Under the pieces are notes generated by a model. The model made no database searches and was not told where the DNA came from. It saw only the letters and a program-made list of their open reading frames with translations. Positions 27,412 through 35,831 of a DNA stretch of 64,000 bases are shown piece by piece. Origin of the DNA: Rhizobacter sp. AJA081-3 (GTDB taxonomy: Bacteria > Pseudomonadota > Gammaproteobacteria > Burkholderiales > Burkholderiaceae_C). Both the position numbers and the translations under genes were made by a program. How positions within the stretch are numbered: position 1 is the first letter of the stretch; each line of letters begins with the position of its first letter. The DNA lies in the NCBI RefSeq assembly GCF_017795745.1, contig NZ_CP059067.1, positions 2,666,001 to 2,730,000 on the forward strand, in the 5' to 3' direction.

Positions 27412-28410
27412 ATGACCCGTTCTGCCCAGCCACTCATCCTCGTCACCGGCGCGACAGGCAAGGTGGGCCGCAGCTTCATCGCGCGGCTGTTGGCCGAGCC
27501 GTCGCTCGCGCATTGGCGCGTGCGTGCGCTGTGCCACCAGCGCGCCTTGCCGCCGCATCCACGCATCGAGTCGGCCCGCGGCGCCATCCAGGACAGGCAG
27601 GCCGTGCAGCAGGTGCTGCAGGACGTGACTCACGTGCTGCACCTGGCCACCAGCAAGGAGACGCCGGAGGATGTGATGGACGTGGCGGTCAAGGGCCTGT
27701 TCTGGTTGCTCGAAGGCTGCAGGGCGAGCCCGAGCTTCCACCAGTTCATCCTGATCGGTGGCGATGCCGCGGTCGGCCACTTCCACTACCCGCACCCGGT
27801 GCCGGTGGTCGAGACTCAGCCGCACAGCGCCTATCCGGGGTGCTACGCGCTCTCGAAAGTCATCGAGGAGGTGATGCTGCAGCAGTACTTCATTCAGTAC
27901 GGCCTCAATGGCTGCTGCCTGCGCGCGCCGTGGATCCTGGAGAAGGACGACCTGCGGTTCCATCTGAGTTTTGGCGCGGACGTGTTCGGCTCGCCGCGCT
28001 GGTGCGACCGGGTCGGCGCCGAGGCGGCCGCGGCCTATGCTGCGTGTGGCGCGATTCCGGTGCTGCTCGACCCGCAGGGCGAAGGCGTGCTGCGCAACTT
28101 CGTTCACGTCGACGACCTGGTGAGCGCCATCCTCGCCGCGATCGACCATCCGCGTGCCAGGCAGCAGGTCATGAACGTCTGCATGGACGAACCGATCGAC
28201 TACGTTCGCCTGGGCGAGTACCTGGTGCGCACGCGCAGCAGCACGCTGGTGCCCCTGCGCGACCGCTATCACTCCACGTGGCTGGACAACAGCAAGGCGA
28301 AGTTCCTGCTGGGATGGCGCCCGCACTACGACATGGAGCGGCTGGTGGAGTCGGCCTGGGGCTACCGGCGTGCCGATGACGAGCCGCGTCGGGTCTGGTA
28401 TCCGGGGTAG
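27412..28410 (+). CDS. NAD-dependent epimerase/dehydratase-family protein (extended SDR)
   Basis: This is a 332-residue Rossmann-fold enzyme. The cofactor motif is LVTGATGKVGRSF near residue 10, and the catalytic pair sits in YALSKVIEE (YxxxK). VLHLATSK and FVHVDDLVSAI are typical of extended SDRs acting on nucleotide sugars or sugar acids. The start ATG 27412 follows GGAGG (27400-27404). It lies after the transport-operon terminator and is transcribed separately. The substrate is unknown; a sugar or uronate dehydrogenase role would fit the context. Confidence 0.88.
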   Translation: MTRSAQPLILVTGATGKVGRSFIARLLAEPSLAHWRVRALCHQRALPPHPRIESARGAIQDRQAVQQVLQDVTHVLHLATSKETPEDVMDVAVKGLFWLLEGCRASPSFHQFILIGGDAAVGHFHYPHPVPVVETQPHSAYPGCYALSKVIEEVMLQQYFIQYGLNGCCLRAPWILEKDDLRFHLSFGADVFGSPRWCDRVGAEAAAAYAACGAIPVLLDPQGEGVLRNFVHVDDLVSAILAAIDHPRARQQVMNVCMDEPIDYVRLGEYLVRTRSSTLVPLRDRYHSTWLDNSKAKFLLGWRPHYDMERLVESAWGYRRADDEPRRVWYPG

Positions 28411-28558
28411 AGGCTGCCTGGCCACAACCCGAGGGCCTTGTGTGCCAGGGTCCGGAACGCGGCGCGCCGTGCGGTTGTCGGCGGCGCCAGGATGTCGGTC
28501 TGCAGGGCGACCATCAGCGGCCGGGCGCGCTCGGGGGCCGGCAACTCGCTGCGAACGG

Positions 28559-28876
28559 TCATTCGAAGCGCAGGAACACCCTGCCGCCCTCGAGCTTCAC
28601 CGGGTAGCTGCGCAGCGCCTCGGTGACCGGTGCGCAGGTCGGCTTGCCGTCACGCACGTCGAACTTGCCCTGGTGCAAGGGGCATTCGATCTCATGGCCG
28701 TCCAGGAAGCCGTCGCACAGCCGCGCATGGCCATGGGTGCAGATGTTGTCGGTCGCGTAGACCGCATCGCCGACGGTGTAGATCGCGATGTCGCGCCCGG
28801 CGACGACGAGGCCCGCGACATCGTCGACGGGAAGTTCGTCGGCCGACAGTGCGTCGACCCAGTTCGTCGTGCTCAT
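28559..28876 (-). CDS. nagAb: Rieske ferredoxin of salicylate 5-hydroxylase
   Basis: This is a 105-residue Rieske [2Fe-2S] protein. The cluster ligands are C46 and H48 in CTHGHARLC and C65 and H68 in CPLHQGKF. It should carry electrons from the NagAa reductase to the NagGH oxygenase. It is the last gene of the cluster, starting 7 bp after the small subunit behind GAGG. Naphthalene/salicylate systems share this ferredoxin. Between its stop and the convergent SDR gene (28411-28558) nothing convincing is seen. Confidence 0.92.
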   Translation of the reverse strand: MSTTNWVDALSADELPVDDVAGLVVAGRDIAIYTVGDAVYATDNICTHGHARLCDGFLDGHEIECPLHQGKFDVRDGKPTCAPVTEALRSYPVKLEGGRVFLRFE

Positions 28877-28883
28877 GCGCGCC

Positions 28884-29366
28884 TCAGATCGGGTAGATGA
28901 TGGAGTTGGGGATCATCTCGGAGTCGTAGATGCACTCGCGCGATGCGAACTTCAGGCCGGCCGGTGTGCGCACCACGACATCCAGGTAGCGCCCGACATT
29001 GAACACGCTCGACACCTCCGAGAGCTTGGTGCGGAACACCGCATAGTTGGCCTCGCAGCGCCAGCGCCCTTCGGCTGCCTCGCGGATCACCGGCGCGCCG
29101 ACCACGTGTCGCTGGTAGTAGGGATCGTGGAACAGGGTTTCGCGGATGCCGTAGACGCGGTCCTTCAGCATGCCCTTGCTCGTGAACGAGAGCGTGGCCA
29201 GCGGGAAGCCGCGCTCGTGGTTCTCGCGCGGCTGCAGTCGGTAGATGCAGTCGTCGGTGAAGAACTCGGGCCAGAGGTCCCAGTGGCCGGAGTCGACGGC
29301 GCTGGCGTAGTCCGCGTAGAGCTGCGTCAGGGCCAGCCAGTCCTCGAAGTTCAGGTTCGTCGCCAT
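28884..29366 (-). CDS. nagH: Salicylate 5-hydroxylase small (beta) subunit
   Basis: This is a 160-residue ring-hydroxylating oxygenase beta subunit with the SnoaL-like cone fold. Recognisable stretches are YADYASAVDSGHWDLWPEFF, CIYRLQPRENHERG and the ending MIPNSIIYPI. I chose ATG 29366 because GGAGG lies 8 bases upstream; ATG 29381, which overlaps the large-subunit stop (TGATG), is also possible. It is structural in the NagGH oxygenase and carries no redox centre. Confidence 0.9.
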   Translation of the reverse strand: MATNLNFEDWLALTQLYADYASAVDSGHWDLWPEFFTDDCIYRLQPRENHERGFPLATLSFTSKGMLKDRVYGIRETLFHDPYYQRHVVGAPVIREAAEGRWRCEANYAVFRTKLSEVSSVFNVGRYLDVVVRTPAGLKFASRECIYDSEMIPNSIIYPI

Positions 29367-29380
29367 GGTGCGGGCCTCCA

Positions 29381-30640
29381 TCACGCTTCCATCACGTCGC
29401 GCCAGTAGCGGTACATGCCCCGGATCAGGGTCTCGGTGACCATGTGCTCCGTGTCCTCCACCGTGTGCCCGCCCAGTTCGGCCACGGCGCGGTGGAAGGG
29501 CTTGCTTTCGAAGGCCTGCTGGGAGAACTCGATGACCTCGCCATCGTCGGCCGAGACGAAGCCGGCCGGGCCGAACAGGTTCGCCTGCGTCAGGCGCCGC
29601 TTCGTCATCACCTCATCGTCGTCCTCGAAGCCGAAATGCGTCCAGACGAAGTCGAAGCTGCCATGGCCGGTGGGCTGGATGTGCCGCGTCGACACGCTGT
29701 TGGCCTGCTGCTGCAGGATCACGCTCGGGAAGATCGTCGTCATCACCGCCGTCGGGCCGCCCCACCAGGGCTCGGGCACGATGTCGATGAAGCTCGGGTC
29801 ATGCAGCTTCATCTCCTCCTTGAAGCTCGACACCTGCGTCACCTGCTCGGCCTTGCCGCCGGTGCCGCGCGTGGAAATCATCGCCGCATGGCGGTGCTTG
29901 TCGTCCATGCGCAGCTGCGACTTGTTGTCGGCGCGCCATAGGCCGAAGGTGACGAACCAGGTGTGCAGCAGCCCCGGGTGGTAAGGGTCCTTGATGTTCT
30001 CCTGCATCAGCTTCCAGTTGCCGGGGATGCGCTGGCGGTTGTAGCCCAGGATCTTCAGCTGGCGGCCGTTGAAGAGGCGGTCGAAGTAGCCCAGGATGGC
30101 GGGGCCGAGGTAGTCCTCGAAGGGCTCGACGTCCGGGTCGAACGACGCGAAGACCACACCGCCGCGCGTGGCCACCTTCAGCTTGGTGAGCCCATGGTCG
30201 GCCGTCTTGAAGTCCGCCGGCATGCCGCCGTTGACCTTGCCGTCCTGCTTGACGCCACGGCGGAAGGGCACGCCCTGCAGGTCGCCCTTGAGCGTGTAGC
30301 TCCACTGGTGGTAAGGGCAGACGAAGTCCTTGCGATTGCCGTGCCGCTCGCGGCAGAAGCGCATGCCGCGGTGGGCGCAGACGTTCTCGACCACGTTGAG
30401 CACGCCGTCGGCATCGCGCGCCAGGATGACCGAACGTTCACCCACCACGGTGCGCTTGTAGTCGCCCGGGTTCGGCACTTCCGCCTCCAGGCCGACGTAG
30501 CACCAGTGGCCCTTGTAGAAGAAGCGCTCGAGCTCCTTGCGATAGAGCTCGTCGCTGGTGTAGGTGAGGAAAGGGATGCGGTGGGTGCCGTCGCCCTCCC
30601 ACACCGGCTGCTCGGGAAAGACGGTGGAGGTCTCGTTCAT
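29381..30640 (-). CDS. nagG: Salicylate 5-hydroxylase large (alpha) subunit
   Basis: This is a 419-residue Rieske non-haem iron oxygenase that hydroxylates salicylate to gentisate. The N-terminal Rieske domain has CAHRGMRFC and CPYHQWSY. The catalytic domain carries the mononuclear iron ligands near KDPYHPGLLHTWF. Long stretches (EAEVPNPGDYKRTVVGERSV, GVPFRRGVKQDGKVNGGMPA) agree closely with NagG of Ralstonia U2 as I remember it, making this a confident assignment over general aromatic dioxygenases. It is encoded downstream of nagK (44 bp) and coupled to nagH. Confidence 0.94.
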   Translation of the reverse strand: MNETSTVFPEQPVWEGDGTHRIPFLTYTSDELYRKELERFFYKGHWCYVGLEAEVPNPGDYKRTVVGERSVILARDADGVLNVVENVCAHRGMRFCRERHGNRKDFVCPYHQWSYTLKGDLQGVPFRRGVKQDGKVNGGMPADFKTADHGLTKLKVATRGGVVFASFDPDVEPFEDYLGPAILGYFDRLFNGRQLKILGYNRQRIPGNWKLMQENIKDPYHPGLLHTWFVTFGLWRADNKSQLRMDDKHRHAAMISTRGTGGKAEQVTQVSSFKEEMKLHDPSFIDIVPEPWWGGPTAVMTTIFPSVILQQQANSVSTRHIQPTGHGSFDFVWTHFGFEDDDEVMTKRRLTQANLFGPAGFVSADDGEVIEFSQQAFESKPFHRAVAELGGHTVEDTEHMVTETLIRGMYRYWRDVMEA

Positions 30641-30684
30641 GGCTTGTCTCCTGTGATCTCGAATCGGGTCGGTCGTTGCCGCCC

Positions 30685-31380
30685 TCAAGCCGTCACGCGC
30701 ACTTCGATCGCGCCCAGCCCCTGCACTTCGCCGCGCATCACGTCTGTGGCCACCACGGCGTTCACGCCCTCCGGTGTGCCGGTCATGATGATGTCGCCCG
30801 GCTCCAGCGCCTCGTACTCGGAGAGATAAGCCACGCACTCGGACACCGACCAGATCAGCTTGGCGATGTCGGACGATTGGCGCGGCTGGCCGTTGACCGT
30901 CAGCGTGATCGCAGCGGCCGCCGGGTGGCCGATGTCCTGCGCGCGGTGCAGCGCGCCGATCGGCGCCGACTGTGCGAAGGACTTGCCGAACTCCCAGGGC
31001 CGGCCCTTGTCGCGCGCTTCGAGCTGCAGGTCGCGCCGCGTCATGTCCAGCCCGACGGCATAGCCGTAGACATGCTCCAGCGCCTGCGCGATCGGGATGT
31101 CGCGCCCGCCGCGGCCGATGGCCACGACCAGTTCGATCTCGTGGTGGTAGTTCTTCGTCTTGGGCGGATAGGGCACGCTGCTCGGCGTGGCCGCGTCGAC
31201 CACGGCCGCCGCGGGCTTCATGAAGAAGAACGGCGGTTCGCGATCCGGGTCCTTGCCCATCTCGCGGGCATGGGCCGCGTAGTTGCGGCCGACACAGAAG
31301 ACGCGGTTCACCGGGAAGCGCTCGTCACGGCCGGCGATGGCCAGCGTGTGCAGCGGGGGAGCCTCGAGGGCGAGATTCAT
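30685..31380 (-). CDS. nagK: Fumarylpyruvate hydrolase (FAH family)
   Basis: This is a 231-residue fumarylacetoacetate-hydrolase-family enzyme that splits fumarylpyruvate to fumarate and pyruvate at the end of the gentisate pathway. The metal and catalytic motifs are VFCVGRNYAAHAREMG, KNYHHEIELVVAIG and PGDIIMTGTPEGV. The start ATG 31380 follows AAGGATC. It lies 23 bp after the gentisate dioxygenase gene. The maleylpyruvate isomerase that normally supplies its substrate is not encoded here. Confidence 0.9.
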   Translation of the reverse strand: MNLALEAPPLHTLAIAGRDERFPVNRVFCVGRNYAAHAREMGKDPDREPPFFFMKPAAAVVDAATPSSVPYPPKTKNYHHEIELVVAIGRGGRDIPIAQALEHVYGYAVGLDMTRRDLQLEARDKGRPWEFGKSFAQSAPIGALHRAQDIGHPAAAAITLTVNGQPRQSSDIAKLIWSVSECVAYLSEYEALEPGDIIMTGTPEGVNAVVATDVMRGEVQGLGAIEVRVTA

Positions 31381-31403
31381 GGCGATCCTTGAACGGGTGG
31401 AGG

Positions 31404-32462
31404 TCACAGGCGCTCTTCGCGCCAGAGACCCAGGGCCTGCTGCACAGGCCGGTCGGAGAAGCTGAACAGCACCGCATCGCGGTCGGCGCGCAACTGCAGT
31501 GCATGCCAGGAGGGCACGACGAACACGTCGTTCTCCTGGAAGCGCCAGGTCCTGTCGCCGGACAGCCCGCTCAGGCGCGCTTCACCGCTCCCTTCGAGGC
31601 AGACATGCACGGTGCCATCGGTGCAGCGCACCGGCTTCGTCTCGAAGCCGGCCGGCAGGCGCTGCGCGAAGGACCCGATGGTCGGCATGGGCGAGGCGCC
31701 GGTGGCCGGGTTCACGTAGCGCAGCTTGAAGCCGTGGTGCGCATCGGGTGCGCCATGCGAGATGCCCATCAGCGAGGCCTTCGTGCGCTCGAACGGGTAC
31801 ACGAAGACCCGCGTCGGATCGGCCGGCTTGGGCTCGTAGTCCAGCGGCGCCATGTTGGCGCCGTAGCGGGCCAGGGCATCGCCTTCCGGGCGCAGCGGCG
31901 CTTGAGACAACTGCTCGCTGCGTTCGGCGAACCCGGCATCGAGGAAGCGCACGATCGGGATGTCCAGCCCGTCGAGCCAGACCACCGGCTGATCGCCGAG
32001 GTTGCCGTGGTCGTGCCAGGTCCAGGCCGGGGTGATGATGAAGTCGCCGCGGCGCATCGTGGTGCGCTCGCCATCGACGGCCGTGTAGGCGCCCTCGCCG
32101 TCGAGCACCAGACGCAGGGCCGACTGCGTGTGCCGGTGCGCGGGCGCCACCTCCCCCGGCATGATCAGCTGCAACCCGGCGTAGAGCGATTGCGTGATGC
32201 ACGACTGGCCGCGCAGGGCGGGGTTCTCCAGGATCAGCACGCGTCGCTCGGCCTCTTCGGCGGAGATCAGCCGGCCGGCCTCCATCACCTTCTCGCGCAG
32301 TTCCGCATAGCGCCACAGGTGCGCCGAGGCGGGCGACCGGGGCTGCGGCGGCACCAGCGCGCCCAGCACCTCCCACAGCGGCGTCATGTGGTCCTTGCCG
32401 ATGCGGCCGTAGTAGTCGGCACGTTGGCGCAAGGCCTCGGGCGGGAGTTTGGAGACTTGCAT
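31404..32462 (-). CDS. nagI: Gentisate 1,2-dioxygenase
   Basis: This is a 352-residue bicupin that opens the gentisate ring to maleylpyruvate using Fe(II). The iron-binding cupin motif is PAHRHTQSALRLVLDGEG, followed by DFIITPAWTWHDHGN. The second, degenerate cupin is near WRFQENDVFVVPSWHAL. The start ATG 32462 follows GAGGAG. It lies between the reductase and hydrolase genes, so ring hydroxylation and ring cleavage share one operon. Confidence 0.94.
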   Translation of the reverse strand: MQVSKLPPEALRQRADYYGRIGKDHMTPLWEVLGALVPPQPRSPASAHLWRYAELREKVMEAGRLISAEEAERRVLILENPALRGQSCITQSLYAGLQLIMPGEVAPAHRHTQSALRLVLDGEGAYTAVDGERTTMRRGDFIITPAWTWHDHGNLGDQPVVWLDGLDIPIVRFLDAGFAERSEQLSQAPLRPEGDALARYGANMAPLDYEPKPADPTRVFVYPFERTKASLMGISHGAPDAHHGFKLRYVNPATGASPMPTIGSFAQRLPAGFETKPVRCTDGTVHVCLEGSGEARLSGLSGDRTWRFQENDVFVVPSWHALQLRADRDAVLFSFSDRPVQQALGLWREERL

Positions 32463-32471
32463 CGGTGCTCC

Positions 32472-33458
32472 TCAGGTGCCTTGGGTGTAGAACGCATCGG
32501 CGTAGATGTGTGCGGCCGCGATGCCCTTGCGGCGCGCCACCACCGTTGCCGCCTCGACCATCGGCGGCGAGCCGCACAGGTAGGCACGCCACGCGCTCAT
32601 GTCGCCGTGGTCCTGCTCGATGGCGTCGGTGACCAGCCCCATGCGATGCGTCGCGGCGTTGCCGCCGGATGTCACGACGACGTGAACGTTCAGCCGCGGG
32701 TGATCGCGCTCGAGCTGTTCGAGCCACGGCATCCCGTAGATGTCGCGCGGCGAGCGCAGGCCGAAGTACAGGTGAATGGGGTTCGCCATGCCCTGCGCGA
32801 TGGCGCCACGCAGGATCGACAGGATCGGTGCCAGGCCCGTGCCACCGGCCACGCAGAGCATCGGGCCCTCGTGCCTGCGGCGCAGATAGGCCGAGCCCAG
32901 CGGCCCGCTGACCTTGACTGCATCGCCGACCTTGAGCTCGTGCGCGATGTAGCCGGTCACGCGCCCGTCCGGCACCAGGCGGACGTGGAACTCGAACAGG
33001 CCGTCGCCCGACAGCCCGGCCATCGAGTACGGCCGCGCATGCTCGGGCGTGAATTGGAGCTGCACGTACTGGCCCGGGGAGAACTCCATGGGCTTCGCCG
33101 GCCGCAGCACCAGCCGCTTGATGTCGTGGGTCAGGTCCTCGAGGGCCGCGACGGTGGCCTTGACGATGCGGGCCGGGTGGACCACCACCTCGTCGGGCTC
33201 CGGGATCTCGATCGTGCACGGCTCGGTGACGTAGGTCTGGCAGGCGAGCACGAAACTGTCGTCGCCTTCGAGCAGGCGCTGCTGGTCGCTCCCGCCTTCC
33301 ATCACCTCGCCGTCCAGCACCCGGCAGCGGCAGGTGCCGCAGCGCCCGGCCATGCAGGAATAGGACATCGGGATCTGCGCGGCCTGCAGGGCCTGCAGCA
33401 GATTGGCGCCTGGCTGGACCCGGATCACACGATTCAGAGGTTGGACGAGGACTTCCAT
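32472..33458 (-). CDS. nagAa: Ferredoxin reductase of salicylate 5-hydroxylase
   Basis: This is a 328-residue electron-transfer flavoprotein. The N-terminal plant-type [2Fe-2S] domain has C35, C40 and C43 in SYSCMAGRCGTC plus a distal Cys in VLACQT. An FAD-binding domain (RPYSMAGLS) and an NAD-binding domain (CVAGGTGLAPILSIL) follow. Length and motifs match NagAa. The start is ATG 33458 (MEVLVQPLNR). As first gene of the catabolic operon it is divergent from nagR. Confidence 0.93.
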   Translation of the reverse strand: MEVLVQPLNRVIRVQPGANLLQALQAAQIPMSYSCMAGRCGTCRCRVLDGEVMEGGSDQQRLLEGDDSFVLACQTYVTEPCTIEIPEPDEVVVHPARIVKATVAALEDLTHDIKRLVLRPAKPMEFSPGQYVQLQFTPEHARPYSMAGLSGDGLFEFHVRLVPDGRVTGYIAHELKVGDAVKVSGPLGSAYLRRRHEGPMLCVAGGTGLAPILSILRGAIAQGMANPIHLYFGLRSPRDIYGMPWLEQLERDHPRLNVHVVVTSGGNAATHRMGLVTDAIEQDHGDMSAWRAYLCGSPPMVEAATVVARRKGIAAAHIYADAFYTQGT

Positions 33459-33485
33459 GGCAGGCGGATCATTCCCGCTTTGCCT

Positions 33486-33534
33486 CATTCAGCAAATAGA
33501 ATCTCTTGAATGTGATGCATCACTGGCAGTGATG
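33486..33534. promoter_or_regulatory. nagR-nagAa control region with overlapping palindromes
   Basis: The 84-bp divergent gap holds three dyads: CATTCA/TGAATG (33486-33491 and 33507-33512, a LysR-like arrangement), the perfect GTGATGCATCAC (33512-33523), and CATCACTG-G-CAGTGATG (33518-33534). NagR should bind here and activate the catabolic genes when salicylate is present. The last dyad recurs upstream of the gene at 34591. Confidence 0.65.
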
Positions 33535-33542
33535 GAGGTTCC

Positions 33543-34475
33543 ATGGAGCTTGCGGACATCGATCTCAACCAGCTGGTGCTCTTTCAGCAGTTGATGGTCG
33601 AGCGTCGTGTCTCCAAGGTGGCCGAGAACCTGGGTCTGACGCAGCCCGCGGTCAGCAACACGCTGGCCAAGCTGCGGCGCCAGTTCGGCGACGACCTGTT
33701 CGTCCGCACGCCGGCGGGCATGGTGCCGACGCCCTTCGCCGAGCAACTGGCCGAGCCGATCGGCTACGCGCTCGGCATGATCCACAGCGGGCTGAACCAG
33801 CACAGCCGCTTCGATCCCGCCAGCGTCAAGCGCTCGGTGACGATCGGCATGACGGACATCGGGGAGATCGTCTTTCTTCCCCGGCTGGTCGAGCGCCTGC
33901 GCCAGGAGGCTCCGGGCGTGTCGCTGATCACCGTGCGCACCACCGCGACGAGCCTGCGAGATGACATGGAAGCCGGCAAGGTGGACCTGGCCATCGGCCC
34001 GCTGCCGCAACTCAAGGCGGGCTTCTTCCAGCGCCGACTGTTCCGCCAGCGATACGTCTGCCTGTTCAGGAAGGGCCACCCGCTGGACCGCAAACGACTC
34101 TCGCTGGCGGACTTCAAGGCGGCAGAGCACCTGGTCATCGTGTCGGCCGGCACGGGCCACGGCAAGGTCGATGACCTGATCCGGCGAGCGGGTGTCGAGC
34201 GTGCCGTGCGACTGACGGTTCCGCACTTCGTCAGCGTAGGCCACATCCTGCGGCACTCGGACATGGTCGCCACGGTGACCGAGCGCCTGGCCGACAGCCT
34301 GGTCGAGCCCTTTGATCTCACCTTTCGCGCGCACCCTGTCGACCTGCCGGAGATCGCCATCAACCTGTTCTGGCACGCCAAGGTGCACCGCTCGCCTGCG
34401 CATCAGTGGTTGCGCGGCGTGGTCTTCGATCTGTTCGGCGAAGACCGGGCGACCGCTGCGACCTCGTCCAGGTAG
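33543..34475 (+). CDS. nagR: LysR-type activator of the salicylate/gentisate operon
   Basis: This is a 310-residue LysR regulator closely resembling NahR/NagR. The N-terminal HTH (residues about 1-65) has VSKVAENLGLTQPAVSNTLAKLR. The effector domain keeps MTDIGEIVFLPRL, GFFQRRLFRQRYVCL, SAGTGHGKVD and LPEIAINLFWHAK, all NahR-like. NahR-type proteins respond to salicylate, consistent with the adjacent salicylate 5-hydroxylase. It is divergent from nagAa. Confidence 0.93.
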   Translation: MELADIDLNQLVLFQQLMVERRVSKVAENLGLTQPAVSNTLAKLRRQFGDDLFVRTPAGMVPTPFAEQLAEPIGYALGMIHSGLNQHSRFDPASVKRSVTIGMTDIGEIVFLPRLVERLRQEAPGVSLITVRTTATSLRDDMEAGKVDLAIGPLPQLKAGFFQRRLFRQRYVCLFRKGHPLDRKRLSLADFKAAEHLVIVSAGTGHGKVDDLIRRAGVERAVRLTVPHFVSVGHILRHSDMVATVTERLADSLVEPFDLTFRAHPVDLPEIAINLFWHAKVHRSPAHQWLRGVVFDLFGEDRATAATSSR

Positions 34476-34499
34476 CGCGCCGGACCCCGATCGAGGGCG

Positions 34500-34531
34500 A
34501 TGCTGCGAAGCAGCATCACTGCGCGTGATGC
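34500..34531. promoter_or_regulatory. Hairpin and second copy of the nag-type palindrome
   Basis: After the nagR stop there is a tight hairpin, GATGCTGC-GAA-GCAGCATC (34500-34518), possibly a weak terminator. It overlaps CATCACTG-CGC-GTGATG (34515-34531). That sequence matches the palindrome at 33518-33534 at 14 of 17 positions. It lies 60 bp upstream of the AcoR-like gene and could be an operator for it. Confidence 0.5.
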
Positions 34532-34590
34532 GCCATATTCGCGCGGCGCCATTGGCGCACGGCTGAGAACACGGGACCATCGCCACCGCC

Positions 34591-35781
34591 ATGAGCCATC
34601 TGCCCAGCCTGTCTCTCCTCGAGTCGCGTCCCGCCCGCATCGAGTGGGCTCGCCAGCGCTTCTTCGAGGAGGGACAGGTCCCGACCGGCGTGGTCAGCGA
34701 AGCCGTCTTCGAGTCCTGGGCGCGATGCTTGCGGCGCCACGGCAACCCGCACGAGCGCGCCGCATTCGAGCCCGTCACCGCGAGCCGGACTCAGTTGGCG
34801 TTGTTGAAGAACCGCCCGCTGCGTCAGGCCTGGATGGACGAAGTGCCCCGGCTGGAGTCGGCCCTCAGCTCGACCAGTTGTGCGTGGATGCTGACGGACG
34901 CCACAGGCGTCCTGATCGGGTCGACCTGCGTGGGCCGTTCGCACGAGGCCTTGATGCCTGTGGCCACACGACTCGGCGTCAACCTCTCCGAGGACGCGGT
35001 CGGCACCACCGCCCCGGGCGTGGCCGCCAGAACCGGCAAGCCTTTATGCGTGCAGGGTGGAGAGCACTTCTTCGACAGCGTGAAGGAGATGCATTGCGCC
35101 GCCGCGCCGATCCGCGACATTCGCGGCCAGATCGCGGGCGTGCTCGACCTGTCCAGCGAGCGGATTCCGTTTTCCTTCGACGCTGCTGCGGTGGCCGGCG
35201 TGTTCGCCGGCGCGATCGAGAATCGCTTGCTCGTGGCGCAGTCGACCGAGCATCTGGTGATCCGATTCCAGATCACGGCGGAACTGCTCGACACGGCGAT
35301 GGTCGGGTTGATCGGGATCGACGCCGAAGGCCGCATTGCCTGGGAGAACGCTGCGGCCCGCAGCCTGCTCGGTGGCTCGACCCTGGCTGTTCACCACGAA
35401 GATCGAACACCGGATCGCAGGCTGGGTTTGTCATGGCCCCAGTTGGCTTCGCTGCCCGCATCCGGCGCCGCGCCACTGTCCCTGCCCAATGGGCTGCTCG
35501 TGTGGGCGCGTGCTGAGATGCGCATGCCCGATGGCCTTCGAGGACTGGTGCCTGCCTGGTCGCCTCCGGTGGTCGACACGGCGGAAGTCGGCGTGTCGAC
35601 CACCCAGGGCACAACGTCGATGCCGCTGCTGAGGGAGTCGGACCTCGCTCTGATTCAGCGAACGCTACATGCCTGCAAGGGCAACGTGTCGGGTGCAGCC
35701 AAGCAACTCGGCGTATCCCGCGGCCTCATCTACCGGCGCTTGCGTGCCGCGGGCCCATGCGCAGAGGCCCGCAGCGCATAG
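34591..35781 (+). CDS. AcoR-like GAF/Fis regulator lacking the AAA+ domain
   Basis: This is a 396-residue regulator. The N-terminal half has the AcoR-type GAF region (VVSEAVFESWARCLRRHG, SWML-like CAWMLTDATGVLIG, NLSEDAVGTTAPG, GEHFFDSVKEMHC, GVLDLSS). A PAS-like segment follows (GLIGIDAEGRIAWENAAA). The C-terminus is a Fis-type HTH (HACKGNVSGAAKQLGVSRGLIYRRL). The sigma-54-interacting AAA+ module with Walker A and GAFTGA, normally between them, is absent, so it cannot work as a classical sigma-54 activator. It follows nagR and may act on the same pathway. Confidence 0.88.
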   Translation: MSHLPSLSLLESRPARIEWARQRFFEEGQVPTGVVSEAVFESWARCLRRHGNPHERAAFEPVTASRTQLALLKNRPLRQAWMDEVPRLESALSSTSCAWMLTDATGVLIGSTCVGRSHEALMPVATRLGVNLSEDAVGTTAPGVAARTGKPLCVQGGEHFFDSVKEMHCAAAPIRDIRGQIAGVLDLSSERIPFSFDAAAVAGVFAGAIENRLLVAQSTEHLVIRFQITAELLDTAMVGLIGIDAEGRIAWENAAARSLLGGSTLAVHHEDRTPDRRLGLSWPQLASLPASGAAPLSLPNGLLVWARAEMRMPDGLRGLVPAWSPPVVDTAEVGVSTTQGTTSMPLLRESDLALIQRTLHACKGNVSGAAKQLGVSRGLIYRRLRAAGPCAEARSA

Positions 35782-35800
35782 TCACATCGCTGCGGGCCTC
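35764..35800 (+). terminator. Hairpin spanning the stop of the AcoR-like gene
   Basis: GAGGCCCGCAGCG (35764-35776) pairs perfectly with CGCTGCGGGCCTC (35788-35800) around an 11-base loop that contains the stop codon. No T-tract follows. It probably separates this gene from the convergent csbD operon. Confidence 0.55.
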
Positions 35801-35831
35801 GCCAACGCTCCGTATGGGCCGAAGGAAGCCT

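Noticed and set aside
28362-28562. 66-codon frame overlapping the nagAb stop by ATGA
   Set aside because: The start overlap is attractive, but the product matches nothing I know and its 3' part runs into the convergent SDR gene. It is probably chance.
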